This document shows, one piece after another, positions 44,135-53,232 of a DNA stretch of 64,000 bases. Under the pieces are notes generated by a model. It saw nothing but the letters and a program-made list of their open reading frames with translations, did not search any database and was not told the origin of the DNA. The DNA comes from VXOZ01 sp965220045 (GTDB taxonomy: Bacteria; Chloroflexota; UBA11872; VXOZ01). Position numbers and translations under genes: made by a program. Location: assembly GCA_965220045.1 (NCBI GenBank), contig OZ244803.1, forward strand, positions 868,001-932,000, in the 5' to 3' direction. Each line of letters opens with the position of its first letter. The first letter of the stretch is position 1.

Positions 44135-45130
44135 GTGGAACCGATTCGTGTCGTCCAAATGGGTTTGGGGGCTGTAGGGTGTGGTATTGCCCAGGCCGCC
44201 CTGGGGCGATCCCAACTGCAGATGGTGGGTGCAATTGACGTCGACCCGGCCAAAGCCGGGAGAGACCTGGGTGAATTCCTTGCTTCGGATACCCCATTGG
44301 ACGTCCCGGTGGCGGCATCGCTGGGCGACGTGCTAAGCACGCAAGCCGTTGACGTGGTCTTGCAGGCGACAGGTTCACACATGCCTGACGTGGTGGACCA
44401 ATTAAAGGAACTGGCGGAAGCCGGCTGCAACGTCGTCAGCACGTGCGAAGAGCTGGCGTACCCGTGGGTGCGTCATCCTGAACTGGCTCTTGAGATTGAT
44501 GCCAAGGCCCGCGCATGCGGGGTGACCATTCTGGGCACGGGCGTCAATCCCGGCTTTGTCATGGATACGCTGGTGCTGGTGGCGACGGCGGTGTGCAGCG
44601 ACATACGGCGCATCGAGTCAACGCGGGTCGTCGCCGCCCGGGAGCGGCGCCTGGCGCTGCAGCAGAAGATCGGTTCCGGCATGGAACCAAGCGACTTTCG
44701 TCTGTTGGCGGACCAAGGCAAGATCGGCCACGTCGGATTGCGGGAGTCCTTCTACTTGATTGCCGCCGGGCTGGGATGGGATATGGCTGAACCGCGGGAG
44801 ACCATCGATCCGGTGTGTGCACCGGCGAGGATCGAGACGGAGAACTTCGACATCGCTCCCGGTAAGGTAGCGGGCATTCATCAGACCGTGCAGGGAGCCA
44901 GCGAGGGGCGCGAGCTCGTGCTGGATCTTACCATGAGCATGGCGGCCTCAGAGAGCCAAGACAGCATCAGGATTGAGGCCAATCCGCCGATGCAGGTGGA
45001 GGTCGTAGGAGGGACTCACGGCGATCAGGCGACGTGGTCGATGATCGCGAACATGGTCCCGCGTGTGTCGGTTGCCCCAGCCGGTCTATTGACCATGCTC
45101 GACGCGGGCTTGCCCCGCGCTATAGGATAG
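44135..45130 (+). CDS. Rossmann-fold amine/dihydrodipicolinate reductase-like dehydrogenase
   Basis: 331 residues from GTG 44135, chosen for the AAGGAG nine bases upstream (ATG 44114 is the other option). N-terminal VVQMGLGAVGCGIAQAAL is a dinucleotide-binding loop. The mid part NVVSTCEELAYPW and GVNPGFVMD, and the later GTHGDQATWSMIANMVPRV block, match the 2,4-diaminopentanoate dehydrogenase-like group, which also includes uncharacterised dihydrodipicolinate reductase N-domain proteins. True substrate unknown. Followed nine bases later by the nuclease gene. Confidence 0.82.
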   Translation: MEPIRVVQMGLGAVGCGIAQAALGRSQLQMVGAIDVDPAKAGRDLGEFLASDTPLDVPVAASLGDVLSTQAVDVVLQATGSHMPDVVDQLKELAEAGCNVVSTCEELAYPWVRHPELALEIDAKARACGVTILGTGVNPGFVMDTLVLVATAVCSDIRRIESTRVVAARERRLALQQKIGSGMEPSDFRLLADQGKIGHVGLRESFYLIAAGLGWDMAEPRETIDPVCAPARIETENFDIAPGKVAGIHQTVQGASEGRELVLDLTMSMAASESQDSIRIEANPPMQVEVVGGTHGDQATWSMIANMVPRVSVAPAGLLTMLDAGLPRAIG

Positions 45131-45139
45131 GATCCCGCG

Positions 45140-45997
45140 ATGGCACGCCCGCTGCGACGGCTTTCACCGAGCAGTATCCGTACGTATGAGCGCTGTCCCC
45201 AGATGTACCACTTGCGCTACAACGAGCGCGTGCGGGTGCCGAGCACGGCGGCGCAGCTCCTCGGTCGGGCGGTGCATACGGTCATCGAGATGTACTATAA
45301 GGAGAAACGAGACGGTAAGACGCTCGACGTCGAAGCCGCGTTTGACGTTCTCGACGACGCGTTGGATGCCACCTTGCACGAACTGGACGAGGAAGGACGC
45401 GCGGAAGTAGAGGAATTGCGCGAACTGGGGTACGACCTGGTGGAATACTACCTGGTTGAATTGGCGCCGCACATCCGACCGCACCTGATCGAAGAACGCT
45501 TTTCCTTTAATGTGCCCGGCGTGGACGTGCCGATGGTCGGTTACGTGGACCTGGTCGACCAGGACGGCACCGTGATCGACCACAAGACCGCCGCTTCGCC
45601 CTTTCCCGCAGATTATCTGGCACACGATATCCAATTGCTCACCTACAGCCTCGGCTACAACGCCCTGCGCATGGGCGCGCGCCAGCGGCCCGGACAATTG
45701 CCGCTGATCAATCTGCTGCCACCGGTGCGCCTAGACGTGCTGGTGAAGGGTGAAGAGATAACCTACCAACGGCTTGAGTTCCAGTACGAGCAAGGGCACG
45801 TCGAGCAATTTGTGGAACGCGTGAACACCGTGGCCAAAGGCATTCGCACGGCGGACTTTCGTCCCTTCTGGCAACTCCGTGAACCCGACCCGGACGTTTG
45901 CCGCTACTGCGATTTCAATAGTGTCTGCACGTACCGCCTCCCCGGCGCCCCCGATCAGACGCCGGAAGACGGGCAACCCGATGCGGCGGCTCCGTAG
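45140..45997 (+). CDS. PD-(D/E)XK nuclease with Fe-S cluster (RecB/AddB C-domain-like)
   Basis: 285 residues. RLSPSSIRTYERCPQMYHLRY with Cys19 begins the RecB-type nuclease domain; active-site residues appear in LGRAVHTVIE (His), VPMVGYVDLVDQDGTVIDHKT (Asp, then Asp-x-Lys) and DIQLLTYSL (Gln, Tyr). Three Cys near the C-terminus (about 253, 256 and 262, CRYCDFNSVC) together with Cys19 form the four ligands of the [4Fe-4S] cluster seen in Cas4 and AddB. No CRISPR array or cas gene is nearby, so it is not evidently CRISPR-related; DNA repair or processing is more likely. Confidence 0.88.
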   Translation: MARPLRRLSPSSIRTYERCPQMYHLRYNERVRVPSTAAQLLGRAVHTVIEMYYKEKRDGKTLDVEAAFDVLDDALDATLHELDEEGRAEVEELRELGYDLVEYYLVELAPHIRPHLIEERFSFNVPGVDVPMVGYVDLVDQDGTVIDHKTAASPFPADYLAHDIQLLTYSLGYNALRMGARQRPGQLPLINLLPPVRLDVLVKGEEITYQRLEFQYEQGHVEQFVERVNTVAKGIRTADFRPFWQLREPDPDVCRYCDFNSVCTYRLPGAPDQTPEDGQPDAAAP

Positions 45998-46420
45998 GCT
46001 GCTTGGCTGTTACAGCCGCGGGCTGCACGCCCCTCTGACTGTCGACCTCATGCAGAGTGCGCGTTTTCGGATGGTTGATGCTCAGTGCACGTCGCTGTGC
46101 GAAGTGTCCCGGAGACTTACCCACTTCTCGACTAAGCGCGCTGGGGCACCCCTGCCTTCTGCTGCTATTCTGAGAGCGAGATAAGAATTCTGGCCTGAAA
46201 TCTTGCCATAGGCACATGCCGTCAGTAATATGTGGCTATGGTGCATGCGGTGTGTATGTGACTGGTCAGGTCGCGTGGCGCACCGCAATCAATGGGGGAA
46301 ACTGCAGAAACGCTGGAGGCACGGATTTGCCCGGCGCTGCAGTATGTTGATGTTCATCTCAGAGCGCTATACCGCGCGAGAGCAGATTCGCACGCGAGTA
46401 CCCAGAATCTCGGGTAGATT

Positions 46421-46457
46421 CGGTAACCGTTGTGCACGATGTTCCAGGCGGTTACCG
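46421..46457. promoter_or_regulatory. Pair of CGGTNACCG palindromes
   Basis: CGGTAACCG (46421-46429) and CGGTTACCG (46449-46457), each itself a palindrome, 28 bases apart centre to centre, and inverted complements of one another. The layout resembles two operator half-pairs for a dimeric repressor. No gene start is close by except the doubtful one at 46627. Confidence 0.35.
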
Positions 46458-46626
46458 GTGCCTGACGTTGCCCTAGACCAAAGGTCTCTAAGCCATGCTA
46501 TCCGTTAAATCGCAAGGGAAAGACAATTACGCATTGCCCCATGCGCTGCGTAAGCGGTTACAGAGCCTGAGCGGACGGCTTCCGGGATACGTGGTTTTGC
46601 TTGGGACCATTGTTAGAAGGCGCAGC

Positions 46627-46923
46627 ATGCCTGCGGCCTACACCCAGGCCTTGGCGCAAGAGGCCGGCTTCGGCCGCATGCCGGTGCGGGTTCCCGGACG
46701 TATGTTGCCGGGCTTTCGCCGGCTTGGTTGGGTGGCAGTCTTGGGGGTCGCTTTGCACGTCTTGCTGCGGCAGCGCAGTGCCGGGCCCCGGGCGAACGCC
46801 TATCGAGCGGCGGGCTACAGCGTCGCCGGCATGGAAGATGATGCCAGGACCCTCGTCGCATTGGCGCGCTGGATCTTTGCGGGCATTGCCTCCAGGCGAA
46901 CGCGGATGCGCTCGGAAGCGTAG
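46627..46923 (+). CDS. Doubtful small membrane protein
   Basis: 98 residues from ATG 46627 (GAAGG six bases upstream); the frame remains open to an ATG at 46495 (142 residues). One hydrophobic stretch, LGWVAVLGVALHVLL (about 33-47), could be a single membrane helix; the rest is Arg- and Ala-rich. It resembles no family I know. The codon choice is acceptable but not decisive, and other frames are open over the same area. It could be spurious. Confidence 0.33.
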   Translation: MPAAYTQALAQEAGFGRMPVRVPGRMLPGFRRLGWVAVLGVALHVLLRQRSAGPRANAYRAAGYSVAGMEDDARTLVALARWIFAGIASRRTRMRSEA

Positions 46924-47017
46924 GGCAGAAAGGTCCGCGCAGCAACGGACCGGGACTGCGTTGTGTATACTGCGTTGGAATGATGATCGAGGACAGGGAA
47001 GTACGGAGACGCCGCGC

Positions 47018-48016
47018 GTGGCTATAACAGAGGAACGTCTGGGCCAGGAGATCTGGGCGGACTTGCAAAGCAACGTACAAGAGCGCATACATGGCGCGAT
47101 CTTGATGTTGAGCGAGCGCGAGACGCAGATTGCGCTGATCGACCTTGTGCGCATGGTTGCAACCCCGATTCAATACAGTGTGGCGGAGCGTATTTCGGTG
47201 GGGAAAGCCCTCTCCTATCTCGGCGACCCTCGCATACGCACGCTTGAACCCATGCTGGCGCGCATACCTGCGGGCGGATACACTATGGGCACTGCCAGCG
47301 CAATGGTAGACCAAATCCTGGAGGGAACAGACGCTACGAGCGGAGAAGCGCCGCACCGCACGGCACGGGGCGCTGTGCTCATGGAAACGCCGGAGCGTAC
47401 GGTTGAACTGCCTGCGTATTCAATTGGTCGATATCCCGTTACGAATTCTGAGTTTCGTTCTTTTGTAATGACGGGCGGTGCGCCTGCACGCGACTACTGG
47501 GACGGCACGACCGTCGATCCGTGGATGCAGAATGGGCCGGTACAGGGCGTGACCTGGGAAGAAGCAGTAGGATACTGCGATTGGCTTGCCGACGAAACCG
47601 GCCGGCCCTATCGTCTGCCCACTGAGGAGGAATGGGAGAAAGCAGCGCGCGGCACGGACGGAAGGCTCTTTCCCTGGGGCGAATCTTTTGGCTTAACGCG
47701 CGCGAATGTGTGGGAAGGCGGAGTGGGGTCGCCGACACCGGTCGGTGTCTATCCCGACGGAGTCAGCCCGTATGGCGTTCTGGACATGGCAGGCAACGTG
47801 GCGGAGTGGACGGCTTCATTCTTGGGGACATATCCCGGAACAGATGGCGGTGAGGTGATTTCGGCCCAAGTTGAGGAGTTTGGCCGCTATCGGGTAGTGC
47901 GCGGGGGCTGCTGGCAGGACATCGCGAGGAACGCGAGATGTGCCGGCCGGGGGAATCCAGCGGTTTATCCTGCGCAAGCGATTGGTTTTCGTGTTGCTCT
48001 TAGCACCGAAGACTAG
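47018..48016 (+). CDS. SUMF1-domain (formylglycine-generating-enzyme-fold) protein lacking the FGE cysteine pair
   Basis: 332 residues from GTG 47018 (GGAG nine bases upstream); the frame is open much further but those residues are non-conserved and Cys/Arg-rich. After an alpha-helical N-terminal part (about 1-80), residues about 80-330 form a SUMF1 domain: IPAGGYTMG, TWEEAVGYCDWL, RLPTEEEWEKAARG, LDMAGNVAEWTAS, RVVRGGCW and the final IGFRVAL. Canonical FGE carries a copper-binding pair CxxxxC just after RGGSW; here the cysteines are 298 and 308, at other positions. It is more like a PvdO/EgtB-type relative than a sulfatase activator. Confidence 0.85.
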   Translation: MAITEERLGQEIWADLQSNVQERIHGAILMLSERETQIALIDLVRMVATPIQYSVAERISVGKALSYLGDPRIRTLEPMLARIPAGGYTMGTASAMVDQILEGTDATSGEAPHRTARGAVLMETPERTVELPAYSIGRYPVTNSEFRSFVMTGGAPARDYWDGTTVDPWMQNGPVQGVTWEEAVGYCDWLADETGRPYRLPTEEEWEKAARGTDGRLFPWGESFGLTRANVWEGGVGSPTPVGVYPDGVSPYGVLDMAGNVAEWTASFLGTYPGTDGGEVISAQVEEFGRYRVVRGGCWQDIARNARCAGRGNPAVYPAQAIGFRVALSTED

Positions 48017-48073
48017 GTAAAAATAGCGGTGAGACGGCGCGCCCGGAGGCGCTCGTTAGGTAATTTCGATTAC

Positions 48074-48103
48074 TTGACGCTGGTGAAAATCGTGTGCTAG
48101 GGT
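48074..48103 (+). promoter_or_regulatory. Candidate promoter of the large ABC-type operon
   Basis: TTGACG (48074-48079), 18-base spacer, TAGGGT (48098-48103) with an extended -10 TG two bases upstream (TGC). Predicted transcript start about 48111, some 115 bases before the ATG. Confidence 0.6.
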
Positions 48104-48225
48104 ACACTGTAATATGGTGCGTGGGGTGGCGGTGGCGGTTGAATGCAAGTAAACAGGAAAGTAATCCGGTTGCCACAATGCGTGTGGCTCTTGGAAAGTC
48201 GCATTTAGCGTGAAGGTGGAAACTG

Positions 48226-51200
48226 ATGGAAATCCTGAAGAGAACAATCATTAGCCTTCAGGCGGCAGGCAGAAGACTGAACGCCCTGCGCAACGTGAGT
48301 GCGTGGTCGGTCTGGATTAATATGGTCCTGGCCGTAATGCTGCTGACTATTTCCATTCCCACCGCAACGTCAGCCGCGGTCTACTCTCAGCAGACCACGC
48401 AGAACAACAATGCGGAGGACGAAGATGCTGACGATGATGGAGAAGGCACCTTCATCACGCACGCCACCGGCGTCATCGAGGTAAAACTTGAGGATAGTTA
48501 CGCTGAAACTCTTGAGACCTATGCAAAGAATGGTTACGAGTGGGTACAGGATATTGAGGTACCGATCGACCACACCAACATCGTCCGGTACCGCGGCTAT
48601 GAACCGGAAATTCTCAGTGAACTTGGCGGTAGAACCGGTGAGATTATCAATTGGCAGGAAGAGACCGAGTGGATGGAGTGGAAGATCAATGTGCCAAAGA
48701 CCGGTCTCTACAACATTGAACTCGAGTACTATCCCTTGGCCGGCAAACGCGCATCCATCCAACGGCGCATCCAGATAGATGGGGAATACCCGTTCCAAGA
48801 AGCCCGGCGGCTCGTATTTGTGCGCTTCTGGCAAGACAAGGGGTTGCCTACGACAGATAACCAAGGCAACGACCGACGCCCGGGCCAATGGGAGAACCCG
48901 CGTTGGGAGACGGTGCGCATCATCGACGGCGATGGCATGTATCCGTGGCCCTTTGACTTCTACTTGACTGAAGGCGAGCACACGCTGCGCCTCATTACGG
49001 TGCGTGAGCCGATCGCGATTCGCAGCATGAAGCTCGTTTCGCCGTCACGGCCGCCCACATATGCAGAAGTCCTGCAGATGTATCAGGAGAAGGGCTACAA
49101 AAATGCTGGTGAAACCCTCATCCGGCATCAGGCTGAGCTTCCCGTGGAGCGGACCGAAGCCACCATCCGCATGGAATACACCTCCGGCCCGCTGGTAGAC
49201 CCGTATTCGGCCGGTTACGTGCGCTTGAACGCCTATGGTTCCTACCGTTGGCGCCGCGCCCTGCAGGCGGCCACCTGGGAATTCGAGGTTCCGGAAGACG
49301 GTCTGTATAAGATTGCCTGGCGGCGCTGGCAAGCGTATGCAAGCTTCTTGCCGTCTGCGCGACGGATTCTCATTGACGGCAAAGTGCCATTCCAAGAGCT
49401 GAATAGCTTCCTATTCACGCCCGACAATGACCGAGACTGGCGTATTGTGCCCTTTGGCGAAGAAGCCGGTGAAGGTGAACCATATCTGTTCTACCTGACC
49501 AAGGGTAAACATACGCTGACTATGGAGGTCACGGTCGGACCTTCAGCGGAGACTATCCGCGCCATCAATAAGGTAGTGACCGACCTCTCCATCATGGTGC
49601 GTGAAATTACCATGATCACGGGTGTCAATCCTGACCCCTATATGGAATTCGATCTTACGTCGCGTATTCCGACCTTGGTGCCGCGCCTGGTTGCGAATTA
49701 CGAGTTGCTCGAAGCGCAAGTCGACCATATGACCGTGGTCAATAACGGCGTGAAGCCGAATGTAGCCAACGTGCTGGGTGAAGTAGCTTTTCAGTTGCGA
49801 GACATGGCTCGCGACCCCGAGAGTATGTCGCGGCGCCTCAGTGACTTGAGCGCCAGCCAAGGCCGGCTGTCGCAGTGGCTGCTCTACCTGCGCGAGCACC
49901 CCCTCTGGCTCGACTACCTATTGATCAGCAATCCCGAGATGGAACTTGGGGTCGGCAAGGCGAGCATCTTCTTGAAGACCTGGGCGGGCTTTATGAACTT
50001 CCTGAGTTCATTTGTCCGCAATTACTACGGTGTCGGCTCGATTTACGGCGATGACGACAACACCATAACGGTGTGGGTGGCGCGTGGCCGTGAGTGGGGC
50101 ATGATCATGAAGGATATGACCGAAGATGACTTCACGCCTGCCAGCGGAATCGCCGTAAACCTGCAGGTGTTCCCGCCGGCGCAACTCAGTGCCGGATCGG
50201 TGAACGTCTTGCTCCTGTCAGTGGCGAGTGGCGTGACCCCTGACGTCGCGACCGGTGTATTGCCCGACGTGCCGGTGGAGTTTGCTATTCGTAACGGCGT
50301 AGCCAATATGAATAAGTTCGTGGACTATCAGGAGGTGACGACGCGATTCCGACCAGGGGCGCTGCTGCCCTTCCGTTGGGAGGGCGGAGACTACGCTATA
50401 CCGGAAACGCAGGACTTCTTGATGATGTTCTACCGTACGGACATCTTCACTGAATTGGGCCTGACTCCGCCTGATACCTGGCAGGACCTATACAATATGA
50501 TCTGGCTGCTGCAGCAGCGTGGCATGGACTTTTTCTTCCCGCCGGTTGGCGTGTCCGCGGGCGGTGGCATCTACGGTCTGGCTGAGTCCCTTGTGCCGGG
50601 GTTCCTGCCGTTCCTCTACCAAAACGGCGGAGACTTCTATACGGATAGGGGACTGAGCGCCCTTGACTCGCCGGAAGCCCTGGCCGGATTCCGTGAGTGG
50701 ACGGAGCTCTATACCAATTACAAGATTACGCAGCAAGCCGACTTCTACAACCGTATGCGCACGGGAGAAATGCCCATTGGTGTATCGGGCTTCTTTACGT
50801 ACATTCTCCTCTCCGTTGCGGCGCCGGAGCTTGAAGGCCGCTGGGAAATGCTGCCGCTGCCCGGTAAACGCCGCCCAGACGGTCAGGTTGACCGTACCTC
50901 AGGCGGCTACGGTCAAGCTGTTGTGATCATGGATAATTCAGATAAACAGGACAAAGCCTGGGAGTGGGCGAAATGGTGGACGTCAACGCGGGCCCAGGCG
51001 CGCTTCGGTGAAGAGCTCGAGGCCTTGATCGGCACGGAGGCGCGCTGGAATACGGCAAACGTCAAAGCCCTAAACCAGCTCCCGTTCCCGCAGAAAGATA
51101 TCGAAGCGATCCAGGAGCAGTGGCGCTGGTTCAAGGAACAGCCGGTTACCCTAGGCGGCTACTTTACGCCGCGCCACATCATCAATGCCTGGAATCGCGT

Positions 51201-51333
51201 GGTGCTTCAAGGGTGGAACGCCCGTGAAGCCTTGGAAGAAGCAGTGAAGCAAATTGACCGTGAACTCATTCGCAAGCGCGAGGAGTTCGGACTGCCGGTT
51301 GATCTCACGAAGACGAAAGGGGGTCTGGAATAA
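48226..51333 (+). CDS. Giant solute-binding protein with two N-terminal beta-sandwich units
   Basis: 1035 residues; ATG with AGGTGG six bases upstream. A hydrophobic segment (about 29-50, WINMVLAVMLLTISIPT) is a signal peptide or anchor. Residues about 85-272 and 295-440 are two related beta-sandwich (carbohydrate-binding-like) units: the first has RRIQIDGEYPFQEARR, FYLTEGEHTLRL, the second RRILIDGKVPFQELNS, FYLTKGKHTLTM. Residues 440-600 are helical, and about 610-1010 form a family 1 solute-binding protein (DFLMMFYRTDIF, TWQDLYNMIW, GFFTYILLS, WAKWWTSTRAQARF). First gene of the seven-gene operon; presumably feeds one or both permease pairs. Confidence 0.9.
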   Translation: MEILKRTIISLQAAGRRLNALRNVSAWSVWINMVLAVMLLTISIPTATSAAVYSQQTTQNNNAEDEDADDDGEGTFITHATGVIEVKLEDSYAETLETYAKNGYEWVQDIEVPIDHTNIVRYRGYEPEILSELGGRTGEIINWQEETEWMEWKINVPKTGLYNIELEYYPLAGKRASIQRRIQIDGEYPFQEARRLVFVRFWQDKGLPTTDNQGNDRRPGQWENPRWETVRIIDGDGMYPWPFDFYLTEGEHTLRLITVREPIAIRSMKLVSPSRPPTYAEVLQMYQEKGYKNAGETLIRHQAELPVERTEATIRMEYTSGPLVDPYSAGYVRLNAYGSYRWRRALQAATWEFEVPEDGLYKIAWRRWQAYASFLPSARRILIDGKVPFQELNSFLFTPDNDRDWRIVPFGEEAGEGEPYLFYLTKGKHTLTMEVTVGPSAETIRAINKVVTDLSIMVREITMITGVNPDPYMEFDLTSRIPTLVPRLVANYELLEAQVDHMTVVNNGVKPNVANVLGEVAFQLRDMARDPESMSRRLSDLSASQGRLSQWLLYLREHPLWLDYLLISNPEMELGVGKASIFLKTWAGFMNFLSSFVRNYYGVGSIYGDDDNTITVWVARGREWGMIMKDMTEDDFTPASGIAVNLQVFPPAQLSAGSVNVLLLSVASGVTPDVATGVLPDVPVEFAIRNGVANMNKFVDYQEVTTRFRPGALLPFRWEGGDYAIPETQDFLMMFYRTDIFTELGLTPPDTWQDLYNMIWLLQQRGMDFFFPPVGVSAGGGIYGLAESLVPGFLPFLYQNGGDFYTDRGLSALDSPEALAGFREWTELYTNYKITQQADFYNRMRTGEMPIGVSGFFTYILLSVAAPELEGRWEMLPLPGKRRPDGQVDRTSGGYGQAVVIMDNSDKQDKAWEWAKWWTSTRAQARFGEELEALIGTEARWNTANVKALNQLPFPQKDIEAIQEQWRWFKEQPVTLGGYFTPRHIINAWNRVVLQGWNAREALEEAVKQIDRELIRKREEFGLPVDLTKTKGGLE

Positions 51334-52298
51334 TGGCCGAGGTTAAGAGTAGCGGCCCGCCCGCGGAGGCCACCTCACAGCCGCGAAAAGCTGCAGTTCC
51401 CAAGACCGGGCTGCAACGGCTGGTTGCGCAGTACGGTGTCTCATATGCATTCTTGCTGCCGTACATGATCTTTTTCTTCGCATTCCTGATCATCCCTGTG
51501 GGTGTGGCCGTCTGGCTTAGCTTCACCTACTTCAATATGCTGGAGCCGCCCCGCGTAATCGGCTGGTCGAACTATCGTTTGTTATTCCTCGAGGATGACA
51601 TATTCGTCTTGTCGATTCGCAACACGCTGTTCTTTGCTTTCATTACGGGTCCGGTTAGCCTCACGGCATCCTTCCTTCTGGCATGGTTCATTAACCAGAT
51701 CCGGGTGCGCACGATTTACGCGCTGGCGTTCTACGCGCCTTCGCTGACGAGTGCCATCGCGATGGCGGTGGTTTGGCGCATCGTCTTCTCCGGCGACCGG
51801 TATGGCTACATGAATTACTTCTTGATGCGCATGGGCTTTATTCAGGAACCGTTCCTGTGGCTCATCGATCAGCGAACTATGTTGCCGGTTATCATGTTCG
51901 TCATGTTGTGGATGAGCATGGGTAACAACTTCCTGGTATTCCTTGCCGGCCTGCAGACCGTTAATACGGAGCTCTATGAGGCCGGGAAAGTGGACGGCAT
52001 TGCGCATCCGCTCCAGGAAATGTGGTACATTACTCTGCCGTCCATGAAACCACAGGTGCTCTTCGGCGTTATCAACGCGGTCGTGCTCATGTTCTCCGCG
52101 GGCTTTGAGATCTCGCTCTCACTGGCGGGTCTCCCCAGTCCGCTCTATGCGGCACACATGATTCTGTCGCATCTGTATGACTATGCATTTATCCGATTTG
52201 AAATGGGTTATGCGGCTGCAATTGCCGTGATACTCTTCATCATTACCTTTGGTGTGGGGCAGGGCGCCTTGCGTCTGCTCGGCACCAAGGATGAATAG
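51333..52298 (+). CDS. ABC sugar-type permease, MalF-like (first pair)
   Basis: 321 residues; the ATG shares one base with the preceding stop (TAATG). Six membrane segments; the EAA loop that meets the ATPase reads EAGKVDGIAHPLQEMWYITLPSMKP (about 210-234). Short N-terminal hydrophilic part without a periplasmic domain. Transport partner of the gene 21 bases downstream. Belongs to the CUT1-type permease family; sugar not assignable. Confidence 0.93.
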   Translation: MAEVKSSGPPAEATSQPRKAAVPKTGLQRLVAQYGVSYAFLLPYMIFFFAFLIIPVGVAVWLSFTYFNMLEPPRVIGWSNYRLLFLEDDIFVLSIRNTLFFAFITGPVSLTASFLLAWFINQIRVRTIYALAFYAPSLTSAIAMAVVWRIVFSGDRYGYMNYFLMRMGFIQEPFLWLIDQRTMLPVIMFVMLWMSMGNNFLVFLAGLQTVNTELYEAGKVDGIAHPLQEMWYITLPSMKPQVLFGVINAVVLMFSAGFEISLSLAGLPSPLYAAHMILSHLYDYAFIRFEMGYAAAIAVILFIITFGVGQGALRLLGTKDE

Positions 52299-52319
52299 CC
52301 AAGGAAGGGGAAGCGGTAA

Positions 52320-53180
52320 ATGATTATTCGTGTTGGAAGATTCAAGATGACGAGCGGTGAGTTTACGACCATCGCGGCACTCACTATTCTCGCCGCGTTC
52401 ATGTCGTTGCCACTGATCTTCGTCGTGTCGCATGCTCTGAAGCCGATCGACGAGCTCTTCCTCTTTCCGCCGCGTTTTATCGTGCGGAACCCGACCTTGC
52501 GCAACTTTCAGGACCTTCTGATCGCGACATACTCCTTGAACGTGCCGTTTATCCGGTACATCTTCAATAGTGTGTTCGTTGCGTTCTGTACGGTTATTGG
52601 CGGCGTGCTGCTGGCAAGTCTGGCTGCATATCCGCTGGCAAAGCACAACTTCCCCGGGCGCCATGCTATGTTCATCGTCGTTATCGCGGCGCTCATGTTC
52701 ACGCCCCAGGTGACGGCGATTCCTCGGTATCTGGTTGTCTACCAGCTCGGTATCATCGATACCTACTTCGCGCTGGTGCTTCCCAACCTGGCAATTCCCT
52801 ACGCTCTCTTCTTGATGAAGCAGTTTATGGAGCAGATACCCGGGGCTCTCATCGAATCCGCGAAGATTGACGGCGCTACGGAATGGACTGTCTTTTGGCG
52901 GGTTGTAATGCCATTGGTGACCCCGGCATGGGCCACGCTGGTCATCATCATATTCGTCGGTACGTGGAATGACATCTGGGCTCCCCTGGTGTTTACGCGT
53001 ACGGAATCGATGCGGACCTTGCCCATCGCCTTGCAGACTCTCATCAGCCAGGGTTCGGTGGCGCGGCAGGGGGCGTATGCGGCTGCCACATTTATCATGA
53101 TCACACCACCGGTTGTCTTGTTTACGCTTGTGCAGCGACGTGTGATTGCGACCATGGCGCATTCAGGAATCAAGGCGTAA
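52320..53180 (+). CDS. ABC sugar-type permease, MalG-like (first pair)
   Basis: 286 residues; AAGGAAGGGG lies before the ATG. Six membrane segments, EAA loop IESAKIDGATEWTVFWRVVMPLVTP (about 178-203), and the typical C-terminal ending. Forms the heterodimer with the preceding permease. The next gene starts 52 bases later. Confidence 0.93.
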   Translation: MIIRVGRFKMTSGEFTTIAALTILAAFMSLPLIFVVSHALKPIDELFLFPPRFIVRNPTLRNFQDLLIATYSLNVPFIRYIFNSVFVAFCTVIGGVLLASLAAYPLAKHNFPGRHAMFIVVIAALMFTPQVTAIPRYLVVYQLGIIDTYFALVLPNLAIPYALFLMKQFMEQIPGALIESAKIDGATEWTVFWRVVMPLVTPAWATLVIIIFVGTWNDIWAPLVFTRTESMRTLPIALQTLISQGSVARQGAYAAATFIMITPPVVLFTLVQRRVIATMAHSGIKA

Positions 53181-53232
53181 CGCCTTAACAGAAGAGGGAC
53201 TGACCCCAGTAACTGGTAAGGGATTGGCGAAA

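Larger units (their letters stand above)
45998..47017. other. 1-kb gene-poor stretch
   Basis: Between the nuclease and SUMF1 genes. It holds a doubtful small gene (46627) and a pair of short palindromes (46421-46457). I searched by eye for conserved sequences of RNase P RNA, tmRNA, SRP RNA and tRNAs and saw none. No repeat family recognised. Could host the promoter of the SUMF1 gene. Confidence 0.5.

Noticed and set aside
45140..45997. Cas4 and a CRISPR system
   Set aside because: No repeat-spacer array or other cas gene in the window; the protein is better described as a RecB/AddB-like Fe-S nuclease.
46601..47017. N-terminal 139-codon extension of the SUMF1 protein
   Set aside because: Cys/Arg/Pro-rich and without similarity; the GTG at 47018 has a ribosome site and begins the conserved part.
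45998..47017. A structural RNA gene (RNase P RNA, tmRNA, SRP RNA)
   Set aside because: None of the conserved sequence cores of these RNAs could be found by eye.
47018..48016. Formylglycine-generating enzyme for the sulfatases
   Set aside because: The CxxxxC copper-site pair after RGGSW is missing.
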